Shown: positions 9,754 to 22,403 of the stretch, one piece after another
Layout: each line of letters opens with the position of its first letter
How positions within the stretch are numbered: the first letter of the stretch is position 1
Source: Thuidium tamariscinum
Taxonomy: Eukaryota; Streptophyta; Bryopsida; Hypnales; Thuidiaceae
Reading direction: 5' to 3'
DNA: 64,000 nucleotides
Assembly: GCA_947034885.2 (NCBI GenBank)
Contig: OX344756.2
Coordinates: 22,737,489-22,801,488, forward strand
Made by a program: the position numbers and the translations under genes
Notes under the pieces: generated by a model
The model's input: only the letters and a program-made list of their open reading frames with translations
The model's database searches: none
Told to the model about the DNA's origin: nothing

Positions 9754-11961
9754 TTGCATGTTTTACGTAATCCCGCAAAACTTGCATTCAAAGGGTGGGA
9801 AGACGTGCCTGACCCATGGACTTACGAAACCTGTGCCAATTACATCGAGTGGTGCCACATTGACAAGGTCTTCCCAGAAGAGCGACACAACTATCACCGA
9901 CGCTTCCACAAGGCAAATTTAAAACATTGCATTGATGAGGAGTTCACAAATCGGTGCATCGAAGTGTACCAGGCGTTGTATGATGTCCCTATTGTCAAAC
10001 GCAATGAAGTGCATCTCTTCATTGCACGAGGGGTACATGCGGAACTGAAGTTGAACAAGAGAATGGACTGGTCAACTTTGAAGACAATGGGGGAGAAAGT
10101 CAACATTCCAACACCAGCAAATGGATTCATTCCAAGGGGGGTAAAAAGGTACCCGCAAGGTGGACTGGGTAAAACAATGACACAAGTTGAAGCACCACCA
10201 CTACATGACACTGAGGACTTTGCTACAGATAACGACTCGGATGGATCTCATGTGCCACATGCACTCAGCTATAGAACAAATCTACGGCTTAAAAAGAGGA
10301 GGGCTGAGCGTGCAACTCAAGAGGGTGTACAAGAAAATGTTGTGGAGGGACAGGTGCCAGCTACTGACGAACCAACAATAGGAATTGTTGATGTTACAGC
10401 AGCTGCAGATCGAATTCAGAGTTTGAGGATTGAAGTGGAAGAGAGCAATGCGCATCTGCATTCTTTGTATGAAGATGTTGCTAAATTGAGGGATGAACTC
10501 AAAGAGAAGAACAATATTATAAGTGAACAACAACGTCAGATAGAGGTGCTGCAGCATGCTCTTGAAGCAGCCACATTGGCCAATGATGGTCAGGATCCAC
10601 GAGGGGGAGCGGAAGGGCCTCCAATCCATGATGAAATTCCAGTGCAACATGTTGAAGTTGGTGCAACACAGCGTACTCAAGATGATGCATTGTCATTTGG
10701 AGAATTACCCACAAATGCAAGTCAAGCAATGCCAATTGACCAGAGCACTCAATTGACGGACGCACTTGCAAACAATTTGATATTGAAAGAGCAATTGAAA
10801 GCGTTGATGGAGCAATATTACCAGTGGAAGATGGCATGCGTCTTTTCAGTTGACAGGACTCAGCAAATGGCGTCAGAATTCCAAAAAATCGACAACAATT
10901 ATGGCGCACACAATCAAGAGAGGGTTTTTGGGTTGACATCGTGGGCCCTTGTGGATGATCATTTCAACATGGATGAAATGGTGACCAAAGACATTGGTGG
11001 TGGAACAACAATCATCGATTGGTCCAAACACCATTGGGATTTCAAGAATGAAGTTGGCTCTTCCCTCGACCAGAACGGCAATCCACTATTATTGTGGCCA
11101 AATCCTTCAAGCTTCGTGTATGATGGTACTACGTGTCCCATTTGTCTAAATCCATTTGGCCCTGAAGGTGGAATGCACCTAGGCACGTGCGAACACTTGT
11201 ACCATCCATTTTGTTTGATTAGCTTGATGGTTGTTCGTCGACGGTGTTCCTTGTGCAAGGCTCCTTTCCATGAGCGATTGTATGATTTATTTGGATTACT
11301 TTCATACATGCCACCACATTGGGAATATAATGCTGAAAATGCCCCTGATCATGCTCAGAAGTGGGGAACTGATTTGGTGTGGAGTTGGAAATTGAAGCTC
11401 CATTCCTTGGATAAACAAAACCTTTCAGCCGAATGGGGTTGGGAAAAAAATCCAGCTCAAATAGTGGAGGTGTGTCAACACTTGATTCCAATGAAGGACA
11501 AGTATAGCCAAGGACGACAGAATTTCTTCTATCAGTGCTTCAATGGGCATTGGGACGAGGTTTTTGAGAACTTTCAATTTGGACCTCATCCTAAACAGTG
11601 GTTTTGGAATAGGGATGGAGTTCGTATCACTAACGACGATGGGATTCGTATGGTGGACGACATTGACATGCCTAACCCTGCTGAACTAGTTCAACTAGAG
11701 GAGTCAGAGTGGCGAGAAACCTTTCGACATGAAGGGATGGATTTCTTGCTTGAACAGCATAGCCCTCGAACTCGCCAATGTCTTGAGAGCCTCAAACAAT
11801 CACAGATCATGAGGGCTGTATTGGAGGAAGATGGACCAGCACGGAGAACTCGATCCGCAGTTCGTAGACTTCGTTTAGGCTCGGACGAAGACCTTCCCGT
11901 CATTGCAGGGACACATGACAACGAGGCTGGCCCAAGTGGCAGTGCAATGGACATAGACTAA
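9754..11961 (+). CDS. RING-H2 finger coiled-coil protein, hAT cargo
   Basis: 735-residue frame. A coiled coil lies at about residues 215-275 and a second, weaker one near 335-360. A canonical RING-H2 runs from residue 461 to 501: C461-x2-C464-x14-C479-x-H481-x2-H484-x2-C487-x10-C498-x2-C501. RING-H2 proteins are usually E3 ubiquitin (sometimes SUMO) ligases, so that is the likely role. The N-terminal 150 residues and the Trp-rich 520-640 region are unfamiliar. An upstream ATG at 9676 lies in the same frame but meets TGA after eleven codons (MATPTRPRKEE), so either translation starts at 9754 or an older, longer N-terminus was lost. It is driven by the TATA box at 9538 and the shared array. The stop is TAA. 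Confidence 0.75.
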   Translation: MHVLRNPAKLAFKGWEDVPDPWTYETCANYIEWCHIDKVFPEERHNYHRRFHKANLKHCIDEEFTNRCIEVYQALYDVPIVKRNEVHLFIARGVHAELKLNKRMDWSTLKTMGEKVNIPTPANGFIPRGVKRYPQGGLGKTMTQVEAPPLHDTEDFATDNDSDGSHVPHALSYRTNLRLKKRRAERATQEGVQENVVEGQVPATDEPTIGIVDVTAAADRIQSLRIEVEESNAHLHSLYEDVAKLRDELKEKNNIISEQQRQIEVLQHALEAATLANDGQDPRGGAEGPPIHDEIPVQHVEVGATQRTQDDALSFGELPTNASQAMPIDQSTQLTDALANNLILKEQLKALMEQYYQWKMACVFSVDRTQQMASEFQKIDNNYGAHNQERVFGLTSWALVDDHFNMDEMVTKDIGGGTTIIDWSKHHWDFKNEVGSSLDQNGNPLLLWPNPSSFVYDGTTCPICLNPFGPEGGMHLGTCEHLYHPFCLISLMVVRRRCSLCKAPFHERLYDLFGLLSYMPPHWEYNAENAPDHAQKWGTDLVWSWKLKLHSLDKQNLSAEWGWEKNPAQIVEVCQHLIPMKDKYSQGRQNFFYQCFNGHWDEVFENFQFGPHPKQWFWNRDGVRITNDDGIRMVDDIDMPNPAELVQLEESEWRETFRHEGMDFLLEQHSPRTRQCLESLKQSQIMRAVLEEDGPARRTRSAVRRLRLGSDEDLPVIAGTHDNEAGPSGSAMDID

Positions 11962-13711
11962 GTGAAGTTTCTACTATCTAGCTAGTGAACTTATGTTTTC
12001 ATAGAAGACTTAGGGTCCTAGCTTAATATAGGCTTATAGAATTTTGATCTCGGCAATAGATATTATTCGTTATATTAGATATTGGCACATGCATTTTTAG
12101 ATGGTGTCATGGTCATAGTAACCTTGTCATATACTTTTCCAACTATGTATTCCATGACGCTTATGAAATATATATTATTTAGCCCAAAATCCAGGCCAAA
12201 ATCATTTTTTTTTTTTTTTGCACATACTCTTTTGAAACAACATCATACATATACAAAAATTATATCCTAAAATGAAATGTCATTGAATTGGAGTATTGTA
12301 CTATAATTCATTTCCATTTTTCCATGAATGAATAAAATTAGGGAAGGACAACAAATGCCATTATATTGGAAAAAAACTCATTTCTAATGTTGCTAATGAT
12401 AGAAAACAAGTAAATGGCATTCACTTGAGATACCACCAAAAAATAGAGGGCATTCTAGTGAGATGGAACAATTTCGCTAATCAAGCCCCAAAAAAATAGG
12501 GGGGAATGATATACAATAAATAAAGTGCATTGGTATGGCATGGGATAATGTTGCAAATGCTGCCAAAAACAATTAGGGAGGGAATGATATCCACAAAAAA
12601 TGGCATTCAATTGGGACGAAATAATCTTTCAAATCAATAAAATAAAACTATAAAGAGTTTAGGAAATAAATCGTCTTATGTTGGGATGGAACATGTGGCT
12701 AATGAATTTCGAATAATGAGGAAGGTAATGATCAAAGAAAAATGAATGGCATTCGGTTGGAAAAAAGTTAGGAAGACAACAGTAGTGCCATTTACTTCTT
12801 CCATAACTTGAGATGGAACAATTATGCTAATGAAGCCAAAAAAAATGAAAGAAAAGGAATTCAACAAAAGAAAAGTTGAAAAGGCATTGACTTGGAATGT
12901 AAGTGCTTTCAAAATAAATGCACCCAAAAGAGGGGTAGAGAGACCCAAGCTTTCGTAAATTTTATTTGGGAATGATTCTAAACTTCACTTACAAGTTAAA
13001 GTGATTGACTATAATCCCAAACACTCATCCTTCAATTTCCTATCACGTAATTGCCAGACCTACAATGGAAGTGTATTGTTACCCAAAGTACAAAAAAATG
13101 GGAAAAGTAAGTAGGGATGATTAAATTGGCATGGAAATAGGTACATATTTAATAAAAAATGGTTACCCAATATAAAAAAATTTAGTGGCGAAAAAATCAA
13201 TTTTCATTGACTTGAAATTGATGAAGTAAAATGTCATTGACTTGGAATAGGATTCAATCATAAAAACATGTACGGAATGAAATGAAAAGTCATTGAATTG
13301 GAGTGGAATTCATTTCCAATCTATGAAAAAAATTAGGTAAGGGAAAAAAACGTCATTTAGTTGGAGTGAAAGTGCATTTTAGATGTTCTTAATAAAAGCA
13401 AACAAATGTGAAAGAGATATGTAACAAACATTGTGTTTGATTACCTATTTTAATAAACGAGAAATGGTAAGCGAATGGAAAGACTTCCATTTCTTACCAT
13501 AAAAAACATTTATTATTGAGTTGGGATGGAAGAGTTTTCCTAATGAATAAAAAAAATAGGAAAGGGACTGACGGGAAAAAAAATTACAATTTATTAAGAC
13601 GGAAAAGATTTTGGTTCAGGGTTAAAAAATAAGGAATGAGAATGAAGGCAAAAAAAAATTGGTATTGAGTTACATGGACAAGTTTTGCTAAACCATAAAG
13701 TAAAAAACATA
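11962..13711 (+). repeat. field of diverged tandem repeats with (A/T)GGCATTGA.TTGG units
   Basis: After the RING gene's AT-rich 3' region (to about 12240) comes a long field of degenerate repeats of some 70-100 bp. They carry AAAAATGGCATT, TTGGGATGGAA, GAGTTTTGCTAATGAA and GGAATGAT words. The same repeat family continues at 31104-31745, on the other side of the nested MULE, showing that the MULE inserted into it. It ends with GTAAAAAACATA (13700-13711), the left target-site copy of the MULE. No gene seen. Confidence 0.65.
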
Positions 13712-13830
13712 GGGTTGCTAGCGTGTGAGCCTGTGAGCCTGTGAGCCTGTGAGCAGGAACTTTTTTTTGTTAAAAAAGAGGCAAAAAACCTATAACCGTG
13801 GATGTACCTATGACCGTGGGTGTAAGTAAT
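13712..13830. repeat. left end of the MULE
   Basis: The terminus carries GCTAGCGTGTGAGC, then CTGTGAGC repeated three times and GAGCAGGAA. CCTATAACCGTG and CCTATGACCGTG follow at about 13788-13820. The same words in inverse order form the right end. Confidence 0.7.
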
Positions 13831-14039
13831 GTATACTATTTTTGGAGTGGTTATTTTTGGTTCAGGCTTTAGGGTGACTGTAAAACCTAGAATTCTGGGT
13901 AAGAATTAGTAATTACAAATTTTGATTGCATGAAAAGTTCATTGTGCAACATGAAATTCATAACGCCTTTGGTTGCAGGTGGTATTAATTTCCTCATATT
14001 CAATATTTTGGAAATAGATAGTAATATAGTATTTCAAGA

Positions 14040-14660
14040 AAGATAAAGTATATATTCTACTTCCTATTTTTTCCATGTAGACCTAATTGGAGGTGACTAT
14101 TCATTCCACTTCCCCATTTTTATTCATGTACAACTATTAAGAGGTGACTATTTATTGTACTTCCCATTTTTTTCATGTGGAGGTCACTACCTATTCCACT
14201 TCCCTTTTTTGTTTCATGGACACGTATTAGGAGGTTACAATCTATTCTACTTCCCTTCCTATTTCATGTAATCTTATTTTGGGGTTTAGGGTTTAGAGTT
14301 CCACTTCCCATTTTTTTTATGAAGACCTAATTAGAGTTGACTATTTATTCCACTTCCCATTTTTTTTAAGGAGACCCAATTAGAGGTGACTATTTATTCT
14401 ACTTCCCATTTATTTCATGTAGACATATTTGGAGTTGACAATTTATTCCTCTTCCCACTCTTTTTCATAGAGACGTAGTTGGAGGTCACTATTCATTCCA
14501 CTTCCCATTTTACTTATATACTAGTATTGAGAGGTGACTACTTTTTCCACTTCATTTTTTTTATCATGAAGCACTATTTGTAGGTCACTATATATTGCAC
14601 TTCCTAATTTTATCTATGGAGACCTATTTAGACGTCAGTATTTATTGCACTTCACTTTAA
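14040..14660 (+). repeat. minisatellite, about 62-bp units, roughly ten copies
   Basis: Degenerate units combine TATT(C/T)ATTCCACTTCCCATTT, TTTCATG.AGAC and TATTNGGAGGTGACTA. The array is subterminal inside the left end of the MULE; 14660-15180 is AT-rich with nothing recognised. Confidence 0.7.
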
Positions 14661-15179
14661 GAAACACATTTAGGGTAAGGCCTTGTAATGTTTTCTACAT
14701 GATTCAATCTCATTAATATAGGAATCCATAAAGTTTTGGGGATGCAAATTTCTATGTGAAAGGCTTCAGGGTTCCGACCCCAAACCCGTAATAGGCATAG
14801 AGGCATACTTCGTTGAAGGTGAATTTCATTTTGACAATCAGTTTTTTTAACTTACACTGTGATTTTATTTTTTTTATTTTAATAATTTTTTTGGGCTTAA
14901 GTACACTTGTAAAGAACAACTACAGTAATTATATTCTTTTTGTAGGATCAAAAGTGTAATTCATGTAATGTAGTTCAAGTTATGGTGTTGAAAAACAAGA
15001 TTGAAGGTGGAATAAAGCAAATAATATTTAGCCATAAAAACAAACCACATGTAGATGTAAGAGAAAAAAACATATAGCCATAAAAACAAACAGTATATAG
15101 CCATAAAGCACTCAAATCCAATCATACTAAAAATCCAAACATACCAAGCTAACTCATAAGATATGTCAATCTTATAAGT

Positions 15180-18100
15180 CTAATTTGCAGTAGACTCTGT
15201 CGCAGAATCTCTATCACTAGAAGACTCTGAAGTCTCTCTACCCTCAGATGCTGATCCATCTATGAATTGTAAGACATTTAGAGCGTAAGAAGGTTTGCGT
15301 TGTTTGGGCTTAGAAGTACCAAACTCCGCAAATGCTGATGCCAGTTGCTCTGCATAGATTGGAAGGTCGAATGGCTTCTCAGGGCTCAAGATGAGTCTTC
15401 GTCTCTTCTTCACTTCGTCCTCCACGATCACTCCATCATTGCTACACATACACCAAATGCATTGTTAAATCCAAGAAACATTCCAAGTACAATGAAAACT
15501 AAAAAGCCTTAAATCGAAAAACTTACTTACTAGCTTTAGGGCGCCGAATGAATTTGCGAGGCACAATTACAACAGCATCTTGGTCTTGCGATAAAACCAC
15601 AGTTGTCGCATCCGAACTTGGAGCCGCGGTTACTGGTGCATCAACCTTCTTCATTGGCAAAAGAATGTGCTGGAAAATCCTCTTGTCTTCTTCCAACGCA
15701 ACAATATGCCGCCCTGTTGCTCGACATGCAGTAATAGATGCACCTGTCACAAACCAAAAAGTGAATGATTTGTATAATTGTTGACTACATAAAATGGAGA
15801 AGGTTTAAAGACATTCAAGAAATCAAAACTCACCTGTAGATGCAGTGCAATCAAGTACTATATCTCCTTCATCAGTGGTTCCTTCGATGATGAACTGCAT
15901 GAATCGGGCGTCCTTCTCTCGAGCTCCACGCCATGGCATTCGATCCATGTCATTCATCAACATGGTGTCCTCCGTAGTGTAATTCATAAGCAGGTCATCG
16001 CGGCGAAGGTCAACCTTCGTCTTCAGCATGGTCTGAGAGCGCCTAAATTCAAAATTCGATTTCCCTTTGTCTCCTAGATGTTTCACTAAGAGAGTGATGC
16101 CAAATTTCAATGTCTACAAACACAAACAGAACCCACATGAGAACAAGTAACAATCAATATAACAAATTCAATTCAAAAAACCATTTGAAACAAATGATGA
16201 AGTATTACCGTTTGCTCTGGGTGAATTGCCGATGTAAGATGCATCCGATTCATGCCCATCTAGTCCTTCTTCTTCTTGATGTTTGGGTACTCCTGAAGAA
16301 GTCCTGCAATGGTTTCCAAGGAGTCTTGGCCCCAAGAATGGAACACAACAATGCAGCCGTTGTCTTGCAAATGTTTCTGTGCAAACGCAAGAGCTTGGTA
16401 GATGGTAAAGTATTCCTTATCTGCGTTCCAATAAGGAATGTGCTTGGAGCCCCCTATGTCTGGCACCGGCAAGTTCTCCTGGCAGTCAAATATCATGAGA
16501 TCAAATCTCGGATGCCGATTGACCACTCCATCATAAACCCTTGCTTTCCCTACCACCATCTGCAAGTGCATTTCTTCAATATGTGAGGACTTTATGAATA
16601 CAAGTACAAACAAATACTCATTCATTTCTCCAATTGAAATGCACAATAAAATGATTGTAAAAATTTACCTTCCGCAAGAAGTCCAAGACTTCAGTGTAAC
16701 AATTCGGTCCCCGAACCTCTTCGTTGTCTACTACTTCACCAATCGAGACATTCAACAGTAATTCCTCGGAGTTGACATCGTCATCATCTCCAAGCGCGAT
16801 CACTTGTGTCCCTTGAGTGATTACCTCTTCCGTGAAGTCTGGAAGTACAGCCTTCCTCTTCATCCCGCCCTGAGAAGCACCTTGCATTTGAGAGCCTTCA
16901 TCCAATGTTGATGAGGCTGGAGCGCCACTGCCATCTATAATTTTCTTCCCTTTTGCCTTGTCCTTATCGTCCTTCTCTTTCTCCTTCTCCTTCTCCTTCT
17001 CTTCTAACTTAGCAAGACGCTCAGCTTCTTTCTTTTCTTTGTTCTCCAACGCCAGCTGAATGCGAGCAGCTTTCCTTCTGTCATTTGTGTCCCTCTTTGC
17101 AATCGCCTTTTGCTTCTGCTTTGCAGTGAGGCCAACAAATTCATCAACCTCCATAGTGACAGTACCAATTCCCTCTAGTGAGTTCCGCAGCTCCACCTCA
17201 GACGGATGTGTATACGCAATAGGGCAGTCAAGGTACCATCCTCCACCACTTAGATGAGCCGTGGTAAATGTGCGAATTTGATTTGCTGTAAACATGCAAT
17301 CCACCGAATTGCGGTCAAGAAATCCAGACAAAAATGGAGGAAGGTCTGCTTTCTGAATTGCGCCTTTTGCTTCTAGCTCATACTTGAAGTATCTGCCATG
17401 AGCAAACACAAGGTTTGGAAGAGAATTTAGAGGACAAAAAATTTTAAATCTATAATATACATGGACAAAGGGAGTTGTCAATGTCCAAGAAACCCCCAAA
17501 AAATTTTAAAATTTCATTGAAAAACTAATCAATACAGTTCAAGTGAAGAAAAGTAGGGGGTCCCGAAGGTACCTCTTGGACATCCGTCGGATCCGACATA
17601 TGTCTAAGAGGTATTCCGGGGACCCCCAACATTTTGAACTTTCATAAAAAAAAAATTTCCAAGTCATCCAGAAATTTATTCAAGTCATCCAAAAACTAGA
17701 AACTAAGTAAGTTTTGCAATTTGAATTCGTAATGACAAGAAATTATACTGCAAAACTCACCGAAAAAGAACCCTTCGCACAGCATGATTGGCCCCCTCGA
17801 AAGTATGAAAGTTGTCGCTTTTCTTGAAGTAGTTCGCTCCTCTCAACTGCGCCAAGAAACCTTGATCCCAAATCTTCGTTCTCCATCCTTCCAGATAATC
17901 CAATAACGTCTGTGGCTTTGAGGGAAGGTTCATGTTGATAGAAATGTTGTCTTGTCTTACAACCGCCTCAAAGTATTCCAGTGCTGCATCCTCCATCTGA
18001 AATAACCATTCAACAAATTAAAATCCATTTCAAGGTGACAATCGAGTCTCAATTTCAAAATACAATCATTCTTATAAATGAAATGTTTAAATATAAAAAT

Positions 18101-19721
18101 TATAGAACTCCTAATGTGATGATAAGGAGTGCTTACCCCAGCATACCAAACACAGCGATTCAGAAATGGACCAAGCAATAATTCAGATATTGGTTTCGGT
18201 GGAAAACGCTTTGATTCACGTGAAGGGATGGAAGAATTCCACCACTTCAAAATCTTGATTTTGTGAGCTGGAGTAGTATTGCAAGTTGCAATCATCTGCA
18301 ACTTTTCCAAGGTCATCTCTGGTATCTCATTTGAAACCCAATGCTTCTCCACCTACACCAAAAGAAATAGAAAATTAGATATGTAATGAATTTTCAAGTG
18401 AGGTTGTTCAATATACTTTGAAATACATAAATCACTTACTTCTTCCATGAATCCAGGCGTATTAGCTGGATTTGCCACCGCTAGCAATTTGGACATCTTC
18501 ACATTCAACTTCCCAGTCCTTTCTTTTGCCCCTGCTCTCATTGCCTCTGCAAGACCTAGTGCAGTCTTCTTATCTTCGGGTGTGACCTCAGTGTACTTGC
18601 GAGTAGCTGCGTCAGTGGCTTGAGAAATGTCTTGCTGGAAAATTGAGGTTCACAAATGACTTGAAATCAGTATAGAAAAAAACCCATCTGAAAACATAAG
18701 GCAATAATAAAAACAAAGAAATAGAACAGAAATTTTCTTACCCGGAAAACAAAGGATGTGAAGACTTCTTGTGGCATAGAATACCACGTCTTCTTTGTTT
18801 TCGGTAACCCACACCGCTTTAACTCGGATGGCCTCAACATCTCATTGAACCGCTCAATAGGTAACAAACCATACTTCTGGACTTGATATATCTGGTGTAC
18901 CAGATTGGTCTTCACATGTGAATCTTCTGTGGATCTGTTATACAAAACACATCTTTCAAAATTGGGTACACAAAGAATTCAAATTTTGACATTTCTAAGA
19001 AATTATGAATTCAAAACATAGAAATAAGAGGTAAAGAAATTGCATACTTGTTAATGTCATGCATGACATGCATGACAAGCTCAATTCTGCCCTTCGTCTC
19101 CAAAACAATGGAATCCACACACTAGTGCCATTTTGGATATTTGGAGTGCCTCCTGGTGATATAATTCATCCATGAGATGAGGCGGTGGTTTCCATCACAA
19201 ACATAAAACTTGAGGTTCTTCAAGAACCTCAACTCAGGATGGGACTCCAAATGGGCAATAAATGTGTTGTTCTTCTCCTTCCAAAGAGGATCCCACTTGT
19301 TCATCTCTTCTTCCGTAAACTCCGAGCTCTCCCCAGCTTCATTTGTGGTGGTCACATAGAAAACTGCTGCACCGTCACGATAACCCACTGCAAACTCGTG
19401 CTCAAGCATATCCAGATCACATTGAAGGGTAGGTCTCACCATTGGCATAGACACCATTCGACATAGCGGTATAGAAAGCCGAAATAAGTGATCCGGCTTC
19501 ATCCTAAGGCTTGATATAGTGTTCACCGAATCCCCCTTCTGAAACTGCCGCAAATCGTCCTCCAATAAGTCCTTGCCTTCTTCTATGAAGTCATATAGCA
19601 CATCTTGGTCCATTTTTCCCCCTCCAGGTACTGTTGAAATCTCTTGTTGAATTGTCTCTTCAGTGTTTGGAGTCTGAAGAATGATGTCTTCAAGAGAAAG
19701 GTTAACTGGAGACACATCCAT
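15180..19721 (-). CDS. ParB-like / beta-class DNA methyltransferase-like protein, MULE cargo
   Basis: Ten exons fit with correct GT-AG borders and unbroken phase: 19721-19048, 18934-18742, 18634-18440, 18352-18137, 17996-17761, 17392-16669, 16559-16209, 16113-15834, 15743-15527 and 15441-15180 (1,116 codons including the stop). Residues 170-185 contain FYVCDGNHRLISW, the ParB/Srx-type DGxHR motif. A Lys/Glu coiled coil lies near 615-660. Then come a motif IV-like FDLMIFDCQE (about 765-775) and, later, a motif I-like DIVLDCTASTGASITACRA followed by ATGRHIVALEED (about 946-975). That order (IV before I) is typical of beta-class N4-cytosine/N6-adenine DNA methylases, and a ParB plus methylase fusion is known in phages. 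The usual DPPY/SPPY is DCQE here, so catalysis is doubtful. Two in-frame TAG codons (about codons 200 and 846) interrupt an otherwise open model: decay, or unusual expression. Function is inferred. Confidence 0.65.
17536..17642. repeat. hairpin element H1, TCGGATCCGA core
   Basis: Inverted repeat with outer GGGGGTCCC (17556-17564) and GGGGACCCCC (17618-17627), inner CTCTTGGACAT pairing with ATGTCTAAGAG, and core GTCGGATCCGAC (17586-17597). It lies in intron 5 of the methyltransferase-like gene. Confidence 0.8.
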
Positions 19722-19909
19722 CTGCAAAATGAAAAATGAAATCAAGGTCTAGAAACAGAAATATATGGAGTAAAAATCTAAATCAATTCAAGACAAAATA
19801 CATACCTCTATTCACTAAATCCACAAGTTCAATGAGATATAGTAATAAATAATATTTCGAAAGGTTTAAATACAATATATGCATACACATATAAGAAATC
19901 CAAGTGCAC

Positions 19910-22403
19910 TTAGTCTATCTCTATATCCTCCTCTGAGTCTGAGCTTAAGTGAATGAATACTGGCTCCTGTGGACCTGTAGGACCGCTACAAGCACATGTA
20001 CAAAACTCCTGTAGTGATGGACCGTCCACTGTGATGGAGGTTTCAGCCTCTGAGCTATACTCTGTCTCAGAGCTCTCCAGAGACATGAACCTTCCTTTCT
20101 CAAATTGAATCTCCACAAGCCTCGCAAAGTGTCTATGACGATGAGACCTGATGTCACTCACCCGACTCATGACTGAACTCTCAAATGCATCTACCGCTCT
20201 CTCCGCTGCCTCCATGACATCATCAAAACTTACCAAGTCTTGCTCTGGAGCTTTGTCTTCCTCTTGAGAATCACTTGGAACATGGACATCTGGAATCCCA
20301 GAAGTAGGTTTCTGGGAAGGACCAGCTTCATGAGTCTTCAAAACACTTGGAAGAGATGATGTAGGTGAAGATGCCCCTCCTTTGCGGCTTTGCTGAAAAA
20401 TAGACCACATTCAAGTAAACAAGTAATAGAATTAGTAGGTCATTATTGAAAGATGAAGATGTTGGGAATTGAATGTAATTCTTAGATATATTTTAAAGTG
20501 ACAACAATCCAAATTCAACAAACTACACATACTCTATAGGCCCTTTGACCTTAACCTTAGCTTGACGTCAATGAAAAAAAAACCCTCCTTAGACTAGTAT
20601 AATATTCCAATTTCCATTAGAGGTGACATTGGATATTTGGATTAATATCTATTGAAAATCATTGGAACCATTTATTAATTCAATTTCAATATAAAGAGCA
20701 CATTCATAAAATTACAAATACAATAAACAATTTTATGGAACAACTAAAAAAACCTTGCAATTCACATGTGAATGAAGTAAAGGTAAATATGAATTTCAAT
20801 AAACATTAAACTCCTAGTTTGCCAGAAGAAGCTAAATCTTCATATTCTCTAGATAATAGTCAACAACAAATCAGTATCTTTAATCAATAACTAAGCTTTT
20901 TTAAACTCATATTCTTTCGAGACTAAAGACCTTAATCGAATTCATAAAATTTTGAAATTAGAAAATATAGATATTTGCAAATGTTTAGCCATCCAATTGA
21001 GAAACTAATCCATGTGAAAAAATGATTGAAAAAAATAAAAAATTAACATTAAATTCTATTGAAGATTGGATATGGCATTATATAAAATAATTCTAAGATC
21101 CCCATCATAAACGAAATTCCAATAATAAAAATATGAAAAAACATAGTAAACAAGAATTTGAAAGCCAAATCAGGAAATCCTTTTTTTCTAAATTTTTAAA
21201 TCTCAACCGTTGGATCTTAAAATCGTGGGGTCCCTGAGATTGAGGCCGGGTGACCGTCGGATCCGACGGTCACTAGGCCACAATCTCAGGGACCCCACGA
21301 TTTCAAGATCCAACGGCTGAGATTTAAAAATTCAGACTCCAGTCCGCATCGATCCCAGGCGCTACAGTTTCGGCATGACAGAAATCTAAATCGCTCGGGT
21401 AACAAGATCTCCTCGCAAAGGCTTCACACATGATTCAAACAGGACTCTAGTTCTGATCGGCGAAAGAATACAAACCAACTCGGTGCATGCGTGAGATCTC
21501 AAGGTGCATCCAATTTATACATGTACCAGAAATTCTTGAGACCGGAGTGCAAACCGGAATGTGAATCGACATTCAAGTCGCAATCCAAAGGACCTGGACA
21601 CCCCGAACCTACCTAGTTGGGTCTTGGACTTGCAAAACTTTTGAGATCACAAAGTTGACATCAGCGTCATCTTCTCGAACAAAATTCAGGATTGGACATG
21701 ACGAGATCATGAATTCTTTATCCGGTGAGGGAAAACGTCGATCACGCGGACCAACTCAGGCCGAAGCTGCCGCGGCAAGGGGAAATGACGGAAGTTCAAA
21801 TTTTTTTCTAAAAAAACGGCCACTTGAAGTCAAGAATCGCAGCAAGGTTCAGTTTCTTGGGGGTGCAGCCCGACCTCGTTGGAGGTAGCTCGGATCCGAG
21901 CCACCTTTGACAGGGTCAGGCCAGACCCCCGACAAACTGAACCTTGCAGAGTGAAATCTCCAGTTGACAGTTCGAGTTCAAAAAGTATTTCATCATGAAA
22001 GCTGAATTTGGGGGTCCAACCCAACCTCGTTGGAGGTAGCTCGGATCCGAGCCACCTCCGACGGGGTCAGGCCAGACCCCCGACAAACTGAATGGGCGAA
22101 AAAAAATCTACGTCTGGCAGTTTGAGTAAACAAAAATTTCAACATGAAAGCTGAATCCTTCACCGAACCGGTTATGGCAACTGGAGGAACATCTGGTGCT
22201 TGTCTTGAAGACTAGCTCACATCACTCAAGCGAATTCCTCAAAACTGATGATCAACGCCTAGTTCCAAAGATAAAAATCGACACAGAGAATGACTAGGAA
22301 AAAAAAAGGCGACCATCACCTGCATAGTCTTCCGAACTTTCCCTCCACGAGCTGGTGGAGTACTTGCACCCTCCCGCGCACGGCTCCTAGTTGCACGAGT
22401 CAT
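19910..22403 (-). CDS. small acidic Ser-rich protein with SUMO-interaction-like tail
   Basis: Two-exon model: 22403-22320 and 20392-19910, joined in phase 0 with GT-AG borders, giving about 188 residues. The N-terminus is basic (MTRATRSRAREG), the middle is low-complexity Ser/Pro/Thr, residues about 80-120 are a short helical stretch, and the C-terminus ends VFIHLSSDSEEDIEID. A hydrophobic V-x-I-x-L core followed by Ser and acidic residues resembles a SUMO-interacting motif. No other domain is seen. The intron (about 1.9 kb) holds three hairpins with TCGGATCCGA cores. It lies just upstream of, and on the same strand as, the methyltransferase-like gene, ending 189 bp before that gene's ATG, so the two could be one transcription unit or alternative first exons. 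I do not recognise the family. Confidence 0.5.
21191..21332. repeat. hairpin element H2, TCGGATCCGA core
   Basis: A near-perfect 142-bp inverted repeat with arms of about 70 bp. Outer AATTTTTAAATC pairs with GATTTAAAAATT, the middle carries CGTGGGGTCCCTGAGATT and its inverse, and the core is GACCGTCGGATCCGACGGTC (21252-21271). It lies in the intron of the acidic-protein gene. Confidence 0.85.
21842..21947. repeat. hairpin element H3, TCGGATCCGA core
   Basis: Arms begin GCAAGGTTCAGTTT and end AAACTGAACCTTGC. GGGGGT and ACCCCC lie inside, then GGAGGTAGCTCGG against CCGAGCCACCTTT. The core is TCGGATCCGA at 21890-21899. It lies in the intron of the acidic-protein gene. Confidence 0.85.
22001..22093. 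repeat. hairpin element H4, TCGGATCCGA core
   Basis: A diverged direct copy of H3 about 150 bp downstream: GGGGGTCCAAC and CAGACCCCC outer words, GGAGGTAGCTCGGATCCGAG in the centre, core at 22041-22050. It lies in the same intron as H2 and H3. Confidence 0.85.
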
